The position numbers were made by a program, and so were the translations under genes. Shown piece after piece: positions 25,363-35,367 of a stretch of 64,000 bases of DNA. A model generated the notes under the pieces. It did no database searches. It had not been told where the DNA came from and was given only the letters and a program-made list of their open reading frames with translations. Origin of the DNA: Calliopum simillimum. Lineage: Eukaryota > Arthropoda > Insecta > Diptera > Lauxaniidae. Numbering within the stretch: position 1 is the first letter of the stretch; each line of letters begins with the position of its first letter. The stretch is taken from contig OX638368.1 in assembly GCA_951812925.1 (NCBI GenBank), positions 129,045,309-129,109,308 of the forward strand, written 5' to 3'.

Positions 25363-26161
25363 GAAAAAAATCAAGATCATATTCGAAATTAGGAGATCCT
25401 AATCCACCATAAACGGCTATAAAAACAGAGGACAGGAAACCATAGTTGATCTTTAGGGCGGTAGGGTATAAAAAAAATGGACCACTGGAGACATGACACT
25501 GTTGCAAAATTTGTCTTGAAGTGTAAATTTGTCATTATATGCAATATATCTCTCATCAAAACGCTTCAAAACCATCATTTTTCCATACTGTGGCTAAAAT
25601 GTCACAAACGTGGCAGCAACATTTCCAAATTTCGACCTCAAAGCCGTTAATTCACACTTGTAGTTGATTTACTTAAAAGGTGAGTTTTAAGAGTGTGTTT
25701 ACACAAGAAAGCATGAAGAAACTTGCAAAAATCCAAAAAAATTACCTGCCAATTTTACAACTCCAAAAAGCACAGTTATCTAAGAATCACCCATATACTA
25801 TTTTATTCCCTGGTCTGTGCTTAGTATTTAAAAAAAATTGTTTTTTCTAAAATCATTGCTAGTTGTTAAAAAAATCCATAGTTTTTAAATGAGAGACTTT
25901 TTCACTTTTAAATTAAATTTTTAGCCTCATATAATTTCTTCCTTTGTTTGGTAGCTGAAATACCCTCTCTTCAAAGGATCATAACTCAGAAAGTAGTCGT
26001 CCTATTGGAAAAGTTTGAAAGTATATTTTGATAAAGAAGAGTTTGGCTGTTCGTTGCCATTGAAAAAAAAAATAACTTTAGCGTTTTCTGCAACTTCAAG
26101 CCAGGCTTGACAAAAACTCGGGTAAAATTGTACGGCAGATATTTCGAGAATAATTTTCTTT

Positions 26162-26167
26162 TTTATT
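26162..26167 (-). terminator. candidate polyadenylation signal of the 26.2-kb protease
   Basis: AATAAA on the minus strand, about 37 bases downstream of the TGA stop. A cleavage site cannot be seen without transcript data. Confidence 0.4.
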
Positions 26168-26203
26168 AAAAATACATTTACATTTACAATTTATTTTTAT
26201 TTT

Positions 26204-26992
26204 TCAACATCTACGATTTCCACTCATTGTTGTACGAATCCAGTCACGATAATACAAAACATTGATGAACATATCAGGAACACCAGTAGCACAGGGGATA
26301 TGCCAATTTAGCAAGCCAATCAAATTGTTATCGGCTACCAATGGACTACCAGAGTCACCGTGACAGCCACCTACTACTTCTTTCGACAGAGCACAAATAT
26401 GTCCCAGATCTACGGTGACATCTTCAAAACTATTTAACATTTGACGACAAATTGTTCGATTCACATAAATCGATTTTAATTTCTGCAATTGGTCTGACAT
26501 TTCGCCGAATATTTCTTTTGCACCCCAACCGGTATAGATGACGTCAGCATTTTCTTGCAGCAACTGCATTGGTAATTTAATGGCTTGTGTATAATTGTTA
26601 TACGAAATCATATCCTTCAGCTGTATGAGCGCTAGATCATTTGTATTTCTTGGCTGATCATAATTGCAATGGATATGAATGGCAATTGCATAATATATGG
26701 CTTCTGGTTCACGATAACGATTTGTACCGGTTGCAATTCTTAAACTATCCGCAGACCAACCGGAAACGCAGTGTCCTGCAGTTATTATCCAATTTCGATC
26801 GATAATTGCTCCACCACACAAGTGATCGCCGGGTAGTGTTTGCAATGATATCTGATAGGGTGCAAAACCATCTTCAGCATCTTCACCGCCAACAATACGA
26901 TTGTTATTGTTGGAAAAACCACGCTCTATCTCTATTGCTGCTGTAAATGCAATTTTGAGCAGCAGTAAAAGTGTCAGCGTTTGAATCAACAT
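26204..26992 (-). CDS. secreted S1A serine protease, divergent active-site cleft
   Basis: This 262-residue zymogen has a hydrophobic signal peptide (about 1-19), a propeptide ending at R32 and a mature start IVGG at 33. The triad is His74 (TAGHC), Asp119 (TNDLAL) and Ser214 (GDSGSP). The S1 wall has Gly208 and Asp240, equivalent to chymotrypsin 189 and 226. Two positions are unusual for the family. The normal Gly after Trp230 (position 216) is His, which should crowd the S2-S4 backbone-binding site. The GDSGGP motif reads GDSGSP. Eight mature cysteines include the HCNY loop Cys109 and terminal Cys262. Its upstream region lacks the TATA and promoter block of its neighbours. It could be an altered-specificity or low-activity paralogue. 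The triad is intact, so it is not called dead. Substrate and tissue are unknown. Confidence 0.88.
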   Translation of the reverse strand: MLIQTLTLLLLLKIAFTAAIEIERGFSNNNNRIVGGEDAEDGFAPYQISLQTLPGDHLCGGAIIDRNWIITAGHCVSGWSADSLRIATGTNRYREPEAIYYAIAIHIHCNYDQPRNTNDLALIQLKDMISYNNYTQAIKLPMQLLQENADVIYTGWGAKEIFGEMSDQLQKLKSIYVNRTICRQMLNSFEDVTVDLGHICALSKEVVGGCHGDSGSPLVADNNLIGLLNWHIPCATGVPDMFINVLYYRDWIRTTMSGNRRC

Positions 26993-27654
26993 TGTACTTA
27001 TTGATATGGCTAAGTAATACTAATGATAAAATTTCTTGGTTTTGCCAAGTACTGCCCCCAATTCAAAAAACATGTTTTTATCACAATTAATTTTATCTTT
27101 ATTATGGAGTTCAATATAAAAATTTGCGATGAATCGGCATGGTTAGGTAAGTCGATAAAATTCTCGTATGATAAAATTTTCTTATTAAAGAAATGGATAG
27201 GAAAAAAAATCGAAACGATAATATCTGGTTATAAGGGAGATCATTTGTAAACAAAATTTGGACGTTGTATTGGGCGCTTTTCACTAAATGGACTTTGAAA
27301 AGTTTATTAGAAAATATTTAGGTGGGCAAGACATTCCAATAAGATTTAGCACCATCATACCAAGCTCGATGAACTCAGAACACTTAGCTGAGAAATAATG
27401 CTCTGCACGATATATTATACAAAAAAAAAAATTCCAGGTCATGCGAAATTTAGCGATGCATACAGCTTCCTCTAAAAAAGCAAAACTTTATGCTCAAACT
27501 TGAAACAAAAGACATTACTTGATCGAACGATCACAGCTCTTTCTGATACAAATAGATAAGGAGTAAAACTTCTCTTGTTGTTCTCCTTTTTGGAGCCGAA
27601 AAATTCAATATCAAGCGATAAAAAATTAATTTAAATAAAGAAAAGCAAACGAGT
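26993..27654. other. upstream/intergenic DNA of the 26.2-kb protease
   Basis: No TATA box at the expected distance and no similarity to the promoter block of the other proteases. No other gene seen. The ORF at 27023-27250 has no recognisable motif. Confidence 0.45.
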
Positions 27655-28430
27655 CAGGATGTTACCTTAAACCTGGTCAATAATTAAATACCTTACACTG
27701 CAGCATTTTTAAAATTTTATTTGTTTCAAATACACCGAATGCACTTATTTTTTCTGAGAGTTTGTGCTAACGCTTTCAGTATACAGGCTTTTAACTACAA
27801 GTAAAACCTTTTCCACAACAAATTGATATTCAATTCAATTCAAACTTTTTCCAAATCAATTTAAGCTTTGCAAAAAACGCGCTTAAAATGATATATCTCT
27901 ATAACTTCATTTATAAACAATATACATAATTCTATATAATTGATTTGAAAAAAGTTTAAATTGGTTAGAAAAAACGGGAGGATAATATGATTTGAAAAAG
28001 TTTATTTTGATTTGGAAAAAGTTTAAATTAAATTGAAAAAACATGAACTTGATTTGTAAAAGGTTGAACTTGGTGTGAAAATCCTGTATTTGTTTTGAAA
28101 CGTTTACTTATATGGGAGGTACCACGCCCTCTTGTATAATTTCCAATTGTTTTTGGTTAGAGCTTGCAGCTATTACCTCTAGTATTTGTGTGTATTTTTG
28201 TTGCGTTATCGTAATAAATGGTCATAGAAATGCATTTCAAACATTGGTTTTTTTTTATACGTTTAGGAATATATTCAACAACATTTGGTTATTCAACATG
28301 AAAAAAACTAATTTTCTTAAAACCTGGGTCACATAAGAGAAGATTATTTTCGGATTTGCCCTTCGGAGTCGATATAGCTATGTCCGTCTGTCTGGCTTGG
28401 TGGTTGTGGAAATATTTTTCAAGAGAAAGT
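27655..28430. mobile_element. degraded mini-me-like fragments
   Basis: A diverged start phrase (GATGTTACCTTAAACCTGGTC, 27658) and one GGGAGGTACCACGCCCTCTTGT unit (28114) run in the plus direction. 28370-28410 carries the inverse of the core (TATAGCTATGTCCGTCTGTC), and 28505-28545 holds 'gacacgcccaccacccatacaaa' in inverse sense. It appears to be two broken copies in opposite orientation. Confidence 0.5.
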
Positions 28431-28547
28431 TAAGCAAGATAATTGAATGAAATTAAATGCATTCGCTTTGTCTTTAAAAATAGCTTGTGAAGTTGCAATT
28501 GAGTGAAATTTGTCAAAGGACACGCCCACCACCCATACAAAAAAAAC

Positions 28548-29341
28548 TAGTAAGGGTATTACCTTTGGCCTGGCCAAACATTAAATACCCTACACAGTAG
28601 TATTTTGAAAATTTTGCTTATATGGGAGGTGCCACGCCCTCTTGTCCAAATTCACCAAGTTTTTTCTCAGAGTTTGAATTTATAGTTCTTAGTATTTGAG
28701 TCAAATTTGGTTGGATTATCTCAACAAATGTTTTCAGTATAGCGTTTTGAACCTTTTGCTTATATGGGAGGTGTCACGCCCTTTTCTCCAATTTTATCCA
28801 GTTTTTGCTTGCATTTATAATTCTTAGTGTCTGAGTACAATTTAGTTCGAATATCTCAAAAAACGGTTTCAGTATAGCCTTTTGAAGCTTTTGCTTATAT
28901 GAGAGATGCCACGCCCTCTTGTTCGAATTCGCCCAGTTTTTGCTCAGAGATTGCGCTTACAATTCGTAGTATTTATGGGTATTTCGGTTGCATTATCGAG
29001 AAAAATACTCCAAAAGTTGCATTTTGAATATATTTTTTGTATGGGCGGTAGGCGTGTCCGTTGACCGATTTTGCTCATTTTCAATCCCCCGAGCTAACTT
29101 TGACGATGGAGGCTGTGCACCGAATTTCATTGAATTATCTTGCATAGTTTTCCCAAAAAATGTATTTCCACACACAGCCAGCCACCCAGCCAGCCAGCCA
29201 GCCAGACAGACGGACATGGCTATATCGACTCAGGAGGTGACGCTGATCAAGAATATATATACTTTTCTATATCTGCCACGCCTCCTTCTCTGGGTTACAA
29301 ACGGAAGGACAAAGTGAATATACACTGGGTGTAAGGTATAA
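28548..29341 (+). mobile_element. mini-me-like dispersed repeat, copy 3
   Basis: It starts CTAGTAAGGGTATTACCTTT. It has several units with GGTGCCACGCCCTCTTGTCC, a short CCAGCC run at 29178-29206, the core GGACATGGCTATATCGACTC, ATATATATAC and the end GGGTGTAAGGTATAAA. Non-coding. Confidence 0.8.
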
Positions 29342-29759
29342 AAAACCAACGTTTAAAATGAATTTCTTGACCATTTATTAAACGACCTCCTGACACCCTC
29401 TCGTATCGAAATTTTTTTGTTTACCTATTGGGAATTTCATTTTATACGCCTAGGAATATATTCCACTACATTTGGTTATTGAACATGAAAAAAAAATGTT
29501 CTTAAAACCTCGGTCATATAAGAGGAGATTATTTTCGGTTATGCCCATATATACATTTTCATCCCTGCCATGCCTTCTTTTCTGCTTAACAAACGAAAGA
29601 ACAAAGTAAATATAACCAGGCAGGTATTAAACGACACAAAACACTTTTTGTTACATATTAATATAAGCAATATTGATGCAATTTGGTATATTTGATATAT
29701 AATTTTAACCCTTAACAGGCACATTTAAATTTTTTTGGGTTTTATGTACAATATTCAGA
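29342..29759. other. intergenic with old repeat fragments
   Basis: Segments such as 'ctaggaatatattcc-actacatttggttatt' (29449) repeat one at 28265, and 29400-29435 repeats 8995-9030. No gene. Confidence 0.4.
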
Positions 29760-29885
29760 CATTTCTTGATAAAGTTAGCACTATAATTAAATTTAAAATA
29801 CATTATAAATTAAGCCTAATCCTTTAAAAGAAATAAATCAATTGATTTTTATTTGCATAAGACTATTTATTGAAAAATTTTAAAT

Positions 29886-29891
29886 TTTATT
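29886..29891 (-). terminator. candidate polyadenylation signal of the 29.9-kb protease
   Basis: AATAAA on the minus strand a few bases past the TAA stop. A second AATAAA lies near 29866. Confidence 0.45.
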
Positions 29892-29896
29892 AATAT

Positions 29897-30691
29897 TTAC
29901 AGAGAACATTTCTTATTTCCACTCATAGCACTGCGGATCCAATCAGTGTAAAAGAGCGTACTTGCATGTGCATCAGGAAATCCACGTGCACAAGGCCAAC
30001 CCCAGTTAACGAGACCAACCAATTCACCATTGCAGACTAATGGTCCACCAGAATCACCATGACAAGCACCTTCACCGTATTTAGTAAATGTACACATATG
30101 ACCCACATCCAAATCAGGGTCATGATCTAACAATTCATCACATTCCTTATAAGGAATATAGGCCAAAGTAACTTCTTGTAAGTTCTCTGGCTCATAACCC
30201 CAAAGTTCAATAGAACCCCAACCAGTCAATGTTACGACATCACCCCTTTCCATTTGCTTGGTAGGCAGTTTTATTGGCTGAGTCCTTTCGTTCCACACGA
30301 TTGAATCGTTGAGACGCAACAAAGCAATATCATTATGCATCGCTGGCCTATCATAATTGCAATGCATTATAATTTCTTCAACATAATATTTAGCACCAGG
30401 TGTATCCCACTGATTTGTTCCTGTTACAATGACCAATCCGGCTGGCGATTTATTACTAACACAATGTGATGCCGTCAGCACATAACGCTCATCTATAATG
30501 GCACCGCCACATTGATGATATCCATTCATTTGCATAGAAATTTGGAAGGGCGCAGAACCTTCTGCGGCATCTTTACCACCAACGACACGACCTCCTACAT
30601 TTTCTTTTGAATGTGGTTGTTTAATTCGTATGGCTTGAGAGCTGGATAAAACAGCACACAGCAGAATCAGTGTGAACAAAGGAACTGTCAT
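29897..30691 (-). CDS. secreted S1A serine protease, brachyurin-like S1 pocket (duplicate 1)
   Basis: 264 residues in one exon. The signal peptide is about 1-20 (cut near SSSQA), followed by a basic propeptide and activation at R35|VVGG. The triad is His76 (TASHC), Asp121 (HNDIALL) and Ser214 (GDSGGP). The pocket has Gly208 and Asp240, the 189/226 positions of chymotrypsin numbering. Trypsins have Asp189 there, so plain Arg/Lys specificity is not expected. Crab collagenase has the same Gly/Asp pair. Cysteines include HCNY Cys111 and near-terminal Cys262, plus an odd extra Cys220 shared only with its neighbour at 32.3 kb. It is about 87% identical to that neighbour, with differences concentrated in the loops before Cys61 and at 161-167. 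TATA and CAGT lie upstream at normal spacing. A gut digestive role is inferred from family. Confidence 0.93.
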   Translation of the reverse strand: MTVPLFTLILLCAVLSSSQAIRIKQPHSKENVGGRVVGGKDAAEGSAPFQISMQMNGYHQCGGAIIDERYVLTASHCVSNKSPAGLVIVTGTNQWDTPGAKYYVEEIIMHCNYDRPAMHNDIALLRLNDSIVWNERTQPIKLPTKQMERGDVVTLTGWGSIELWGYEPENLQEVTLAYIPYKECDELLDHDPDLDVGHMCTFTKYGEGACHGDSGGPLVCNGELVGLVNWGWPCARGFPDAHASTLFYTDWIRSAMSGNKKCSL

Positions 30692-30710
30692 GTTTGATCG
30701 AAAAGAAACG

Positions 30711-30750
30711 TCTACTGTTCGAAGACCAAATGATATTGGTTTATATGTGA
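30711..30750 (-). promoter_or_regulatory. TATA box and CAGT initiator of the 29.9-kb protease
   Basis: On the minus strand CATATAAA (30740-30747) is followed after 29 bases by ACAGTAG with the initiator CAGT at 30714-30717. Spacing is right for a TATA/Inr core promoter and predicts a 5' leader of only about 25 bases before the ATG. The whole block is shared with the genes at 32.3 and 44.0 kb. Confidence 0.7.
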
Positions 30751-31767
30751 TTTTTGCTTTGAAAAACGATTTTTATCATTTATTTTATCACATCGCAATA
30801 AATGATTTTTACTGAACTGCGTGATTAATACTTTTAGATAATGGTTATAGGCCTTCCAAAATAATTTATAATAAATTTTTATAAATACATATATTTTTAT
30901 ACAGTTCTTGCGGAGTTTAATGTACTTGCAATCCAGATGAGAATTTTTTATGGAATCCGCTAGAGTATGTTTTCAGAATCAGAAATCAACGAAAAGTCAA
31001 AGACTGAGGAAATAAGAAGCAAAATTCAAATGGTATCAGACAAAATAAATAAGTATCGAAAGGCAAGTATTATCGAAAAAAGTTAATAATATCAAAAGTA
31101 TTGAATAGAAAATGGTAGAAAAGTATTGAAATTATCGAAAAAAAAACTAAAAATATCAGATAATAGGTAGCTAATGTATATGTAATAAATCAAAATTCAT
31201 ATTGCAAAAAGTTTACAATTGTCAAAAAACTCCGAATGGTAGTGAGAAATTATCTGAAATCGAATTGTCTTGGATAACATCAATAATAGTCGAAAAGCAT
31301 AAAAATATTTCGAAGAAGTAGGAAAACAGAGCCCTCCATTTCGAAGAGTATGAAAACTATCAAAAATTTTCAGAATTTACAAAAAGCCCATTGAAAAGAC
31401 AACATTTAATTTAAATCGAATAATGTACAAGTTTCCGAGATATTGGCAAAAGAATAATTTTTCAGAGTTGGCTAAAGATAAGCAAAATCAAGTGCAGTTT
31501 TGGTCTTGGTCTCCAAAAAAAAATAAATACGCTTCTATGATTTCAAGAACAATATCAAAACCTAGTCTCCGAGATCATAACAGTCAGTGCCTTGGTCAAA
31601 ATAATTATCAAAACCAAGATTGCTTTCTGGTGCCTATTGTTCGATAATAGTAAAAAGGGTTACTACGCTTTTTTTAACATTAAATCATCTCTAGTAGTAA
31701 TTTCCAAATATGAATATCATTTTAACCTTGGAAGGGTTTTCTTCGAATCTTTTATATGTTTTAACTA
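30751..31767. other. duplicated upstream flank and intergenic DNA
   Basis: The first part (30770-31350) aligns in diverged form with the region upstream of the 32.3-kb gene (33220-33600), including 'gataatggt-ata-ggccttccaaaataattta'. The duplicated block therefore includes flanking DNA. The rest is AT-rich with 'atcgaaaa/tatcgaa' phrases. The small ORFs at 31423-31888 have no recognisable motif. Confidence 0.45.
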
Positions 31768-32347
31768 TGATGTCCAGACGTTTCTAAATAAAGTTAGCAC
31801 CGTAATTGAATTAGAAGCCATGGGTGATTGGAGTGATCGATCACTCCCATTCCGCCTTTTAAATGATTTATTCAATGGCATCAACTAGGATTGTCACTTT
31901 GGGATAAAGAAAAGTTTAAAAAAAAAAAAGTGCAATGTAAAGAATAGAGGTGAAATTCTTAAAACAGATGGAGTCGAGCAAACAGTTTCACAGAAAAAAT
32001 ACCGAACAGATCGTGAAGCTTATTTTAGAAGAATACGCTACTTTTTGATAAGTATTGTCTAAACTACTAAGCCTCGGTTTTCTGAAGACATACTTAAATG
32101 GTTTATCTTTTCAGTCCTTAGTCCTTCCGCAGAAAAAAAGCTGGAAAACGAATGAGTTCTGCACTGTATAGCAGAGATGTCAAAAATACTCCCGTTTATA
32201 CAAAGATCCAAAAGAGATTATAAAAGCACGCTGAAAATTAAACCTTAGTTTCTTATGAGAAACAATCTCTTTGATAAACATTAAAAATACATACATACTT
32301 ATACGTTTTTATTTATTTATTGAAGCACATAGCTTAACTTTTAATGT
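31768..32347. other. downstream flank of the 32.3-kb protease
   Basis: The phrase 'cagacgtttctaaataaagttagcac' (31774) matches 29757-29783 downstream of the sister gene, so the duplication extends past the 3' end. About 450 bp between this phrase and the stop codon have no counterpart there and look like an insertion. AATAAA on the minus strand occurs in tandem at 32309-32321. Confidence 0.45.
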
Positions 32348-33142
32348 TTACAAAGAACATTTCGTATTTCCACTCATAGCACGGCGGATCCAGTCTGTAT
32401 AAAACAGCGTACTTGCATGTGCATCAGGATACCCGCGTGCACAGGGCCAACCCCAATTAACGAGACCAACCAATTCACCATTGCAAACTAATGGTCCACC
32501 AGAATCACCATGACAAGCACCTTCACCGTATTTAGTAAATGTACACATGTGACCTACATCCAAATCAGGATCATATTCTAACAATTCATCACATTCCTTA
32601 TATGGAACATATGCCAAAGCAACTTCTTGTAAGTTCACCGGACTTACACCCCCATAATCAAGTGAACCCCAACCAGTCAATGTTACAACATCACCTCTTT
32701 CCATTTGCTTGGTAGGCAGCTTTATAGGCTGAGTCCTTTCGTTCCATACAATCGAATCGTTGAGACGCAACAAAGCAATATCATTATGCATCGCTGGCCT
32801 ATCATAATTGCAATGCATTATAATTTCTTCAACATAATATCTAGCATCAGGTTTATTCCATTGATTTGTTCCCGTTACAACGACTAATCCTACTGGTGAT
32901 GCACCACTGACGCAATGTGATGCGGTCAGCACATAACGTTTATCTATAATTGCACCACCACAAGAATGCTGTCCATACGATTGCAAGGAAATTTGAAAGG
33001 GCGCAGAACCTTCTGCGGCATCTTGACCACCAACTACACGACCTCCTACATCTAGTTTGGAATGTGATTGTTTAATGCGTATGGCTTGAGAGCTGGATAA
33101 AACTGCACACAGCAGAATCAGTATGTTCAAAGGAACTTTCAT
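32348..33142 (-). CDS. secreted S1A serine protease, brachyurin-like S1 pocket (duplicate 2)
   Basis: 264 residues, colinear without gaps with the 29.9-kb protein. Signal peptide about 1-20, activation at R35|VVGG, triad His76 (TASHC), Asp121 and Ser214. Gly208 and Asp240 sit at the 189/226 pocket positions, and HCNY Cys111 and Cys262 are present. Residues 111-160 and 191-237 are identical to the sister protein. Five changes sit just before Cys61 and seven of ten residues differ at 161-170, the equivalent of the autolysis-type loop near the active site. This mosaic suggests gene conversion over the core with divergence of substrate-contacting loops. Shared promoter block upstream. Same inferred secreted digestive role. 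Confidence 0.93.
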   Translation of the reverse strand: MKVPLNILILLCAVLSSSQAIRIKQSHSKLDVGGRVVGGQDAAEGSAPFQISLQSYGQHSCGGAIIDKRYVLTASHCVSGASPVGLVVVTGTNQWNKPDARYYVEEIIMHCNYDRPAMHNDIALLRLNDSIVWNERTQPIKLPTKQMERGDVVTLTGWGSLDYGGVSPVNLQEVALAYVPYKECDELLEYDPDLDVGHMCTFTKYGEGACHGDSGGPLVCNGELVGLVNWGWPCARGYPDAHASTLFYTDWIRRAMSGNTKCSL

Positions 33143-33161
33143 GTTTGATCGAAAAGAAACG

Positions 33162-33200
33162 TCTACTGTTCGAAAGCCAATTGGTTTTGGTATATATGTG
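33162..33200 (-). promoter_or_regulatory. TATA box and CAGT initiator of the 32.3-kb protease
   Basis: Minus strand CATATATA (near 33191-33199) then GAACAGTAGACG with CAGT at 33165-33168. The text between TATA and ATG is nearly the same as at 30711-30750. Confidence 0.7.
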
Positions 33201-34077
33201 ATTTCGTTTTAGAAAACGATTTTTATCGCTTTTATTTTTTATTTATCACAACGCAATAAATAATTTTTATTAGACTATGTATTGGATAGTTTGAGATAAT
33301 GGTAATAAGGCTTCCAAAATAATTTATAGGTGTTTTTTACAGCATTGAACTTATCGAAAAAATGCGAAAAATATCAAATAATATCTAAAAAATATTTAAT
33401 ATCCATAGAAAATTTCTTGAAATATCGCAAAACGTTTTCAATTATTCAAAAGTTCCGAAAGGTAGAGAAAAATTAAAAAAAAATTGTATAGAATAACATC
33501 AGGAAATTGTATAGGATATCATCAAGAAAATAAACGAATAAGTAAAAGTCAAGAAGTGTTAAAATGTTTCGAAGAAGTTGAAAAACATTGAGGAAAACTA
33601 AGTAATATCGATTACAAATATAAGATATATACTTCAGGTATCAAAACATTTCGAAAGTTTCGATAAGTAAGAACATTCATCAAAAATCTTCTGATACTCT
33701 GACTCTGAAGAGACTGTTAAAAAAAAAATAATATCCTTCACTTTTTTAAATAGAATGACTTTATTTTGGGGCCTTACTCCATGTTTTGGGAGTTCAAAGA
33801 AACAAAAATCGGTTATTGATGAACAACTTAAAAATTGTGTGTCAAATAAAAAAGAGTTCCGAGCAAAAATTTTAGCTGATTCTGCACATTTTCGTTTATT
33901 AAATATCTATCTACACGAAGAAAAATGAGTGTCATAATTTTTACTCTACTCGGGTAGTAAAAAAAATTAAAGTAATTAATACTAAATTTTAAACATAAAT
34001 AAATACACGTATGAACTATTTGATGGTTCCGTGAGGTAATATTTACAGATAAAATATAGTGAAATAATATAGCATAC
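33201..34077. other. duplicated upstream flank and intergenic DNA
   Basis: Diverged match to 30770-31350 (see there), then AT-rich DNA without motifs. Confidence 0.4.
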
Positions 34078-34713
34078 TAATAACACAGTCCTGCGATGAA
34101 AAAAAGTATGAAATCAGAGTAAGTGATTTTTATAGATTTTTGCTTGCTGAATCCGAATATGATCTTCGATTTGCTTTATCACGTCTAAGATACGAGTTAT
34201 CCTGGATTTAAAGTGCAGAAAACGCTATTTTCAAAAATAAGGCGCACATCCTCAGAGTAGTCACTTTTGATAGCGGCTGTGAATAGCCCTGAGCTTCCTC
34301 TTTAAAGCGTACTTTTAACTTTTAGAATTGGATCATTAGTTTCCGAGATATCATCCATTGAAGTAAAGGCATACAAATTGAATATAGTCTTTTATAGGGA
34401 TTAGCAATACCTTTACTTCAATCGATGATATCTCAGAAACTAATGATTCAATTGAAAAAGTTAAAAGTATGCTTTAAGAAGAAGCTCAGGGCTATTCAAT
34501 GCCGCCGTCAAAAAAGAACTAGACTACTTTCAGGATGCACGCCATATGTCTGAAAATTGCGTTTCTTGCACTTTAAATCACGGATAACTCGGATCTCAGA
34601 CTTGATGGAGCAAATCGGAGATCATTTTCGGATTCAGCGATCAAAAATCTTTAAAAGCACCTACTCTCAATTCATACTTTTTTAACTTTATCAAAAACGA
34701 CGGGCTGTGTAAT
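34078..34713. mobile_element. foldback element, family D (about 0.64 kb palindrome)
   Basis: ACACAGTC with AAAAAGTATGAA on the left is mirrored by TTCATACTTTTTTAAC and GGGCTGTGTAAT on the right. Inner text such as 'gaaactaatgattcaattgaaaaagttaaaa' mirrors 'ttttaacttttagaattggatcattagtttc', with the centre near 34395. A partial, more diverged copy lies at 43505-43740. Confidence 0.7.
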
Positions 34714-35200
34714 CACTCTAAATATTTTTTCCTATACGTAGAGTAAATTATGCGTTCAGCCAGAAAGATTGATAACCATTTTTACTTAATAATTTTAGTA
34801 AAAATATTATGTTTCGATATACATGTGCTTCATATATAAATTTTATGGATCTAACATGTTTGTAATTCTAAGTAAAAATAAAATGTTTCTGTCTATCATA
34901 CGGACGGAACCCGGCTCGAATCCGGTTAGTTTGGTTTTTTTTTTTTTTTTTGTTTAAACTTTACAGTTAAGTAAATATCAGAAGAATATATAACCATTTT
35001 TACTTTTTTATTGTAGTAAAAATATTTATGTTTGGACAGACAAATTTTATACCTAGGCTAGGGTTGAGCAAAATCGATCTTGGCCTTACCTTAGTCTTTT
35101 TTCAAGACCAATACCAAAATTTATACTAATGATTTTTTTATAGCAGTCAGCTAAGTAGATTTAAGTAGAACATGTCATAATTTTATCATTATAATCATTT
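34714..35200. other. intergenic with T-run
   Basis: No gene. A run of about 18 T at 34936. A phrase 'gggttgagcaaaatcgatcttggcc' (35062) resembles the GACCAAGACC-rich array at 43.1 kb. Confidence 0.4.
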
Positions 35201-35336
35201 TTATACCCTACACCCAGGGTATATTCACTTTGTCCTTCCGTTTGTAACGCAGAGAAGGAGGCGTGGCAGATATAGAAAAGTATATATATTCTTGATCAGC
35301 GTCACCTCCTGAGTCGATATAGCCATGTCCGTCTGT

Positions 35337-35367
<31 letters not shown>

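Larger units (their letters stand above)
22262..25796. mobile_element. 3.5-kb TIR element inserted in foldback C copy 2
   Basis: The left end reads TATGGGTGATTCTCAGATAA and the right end is its inverse with one change (TTATCTAAGAATCACCCATA), giving about 25-bp terminal inverted repeats. Beyond both ends the foldback C text resumes, so this unit is a discrete insertion. It has no transposase. It includes five copies of a 16-base motif related to TGTCACAAACGTGGCA and two inner palindromes. Confidence 0.6.
21075..26115. mobile_element. foldback element, family C, copy 2, carrying a 3.5-kb nested insertion
   Basis: Left-arm phrases (GAAAACGCT near 21095, GAGTTATGATCCTTTGAAGA near 21230, 'aagcatagaccaggaaataaaa' near 21540) are mirrored on the far right (about 26075, 25965 and 25800). 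The innermost palindrome 21560-22258 is mirrored within itself, and the right arm is displaced by the insertion at 22262-25796. Without it the element is about 1.5 kb. It ends about 90 bp downstream of the first protease gene's stop. Confidence 0.6.

Noticed and set aside
31938..31956. AGAGGTGAAATTCTT, identical to a well-known phrase of 18S rRNA
   Set aside because: Only about 15 bases match and neighbouring text does not resemble rRNA. Chance match.
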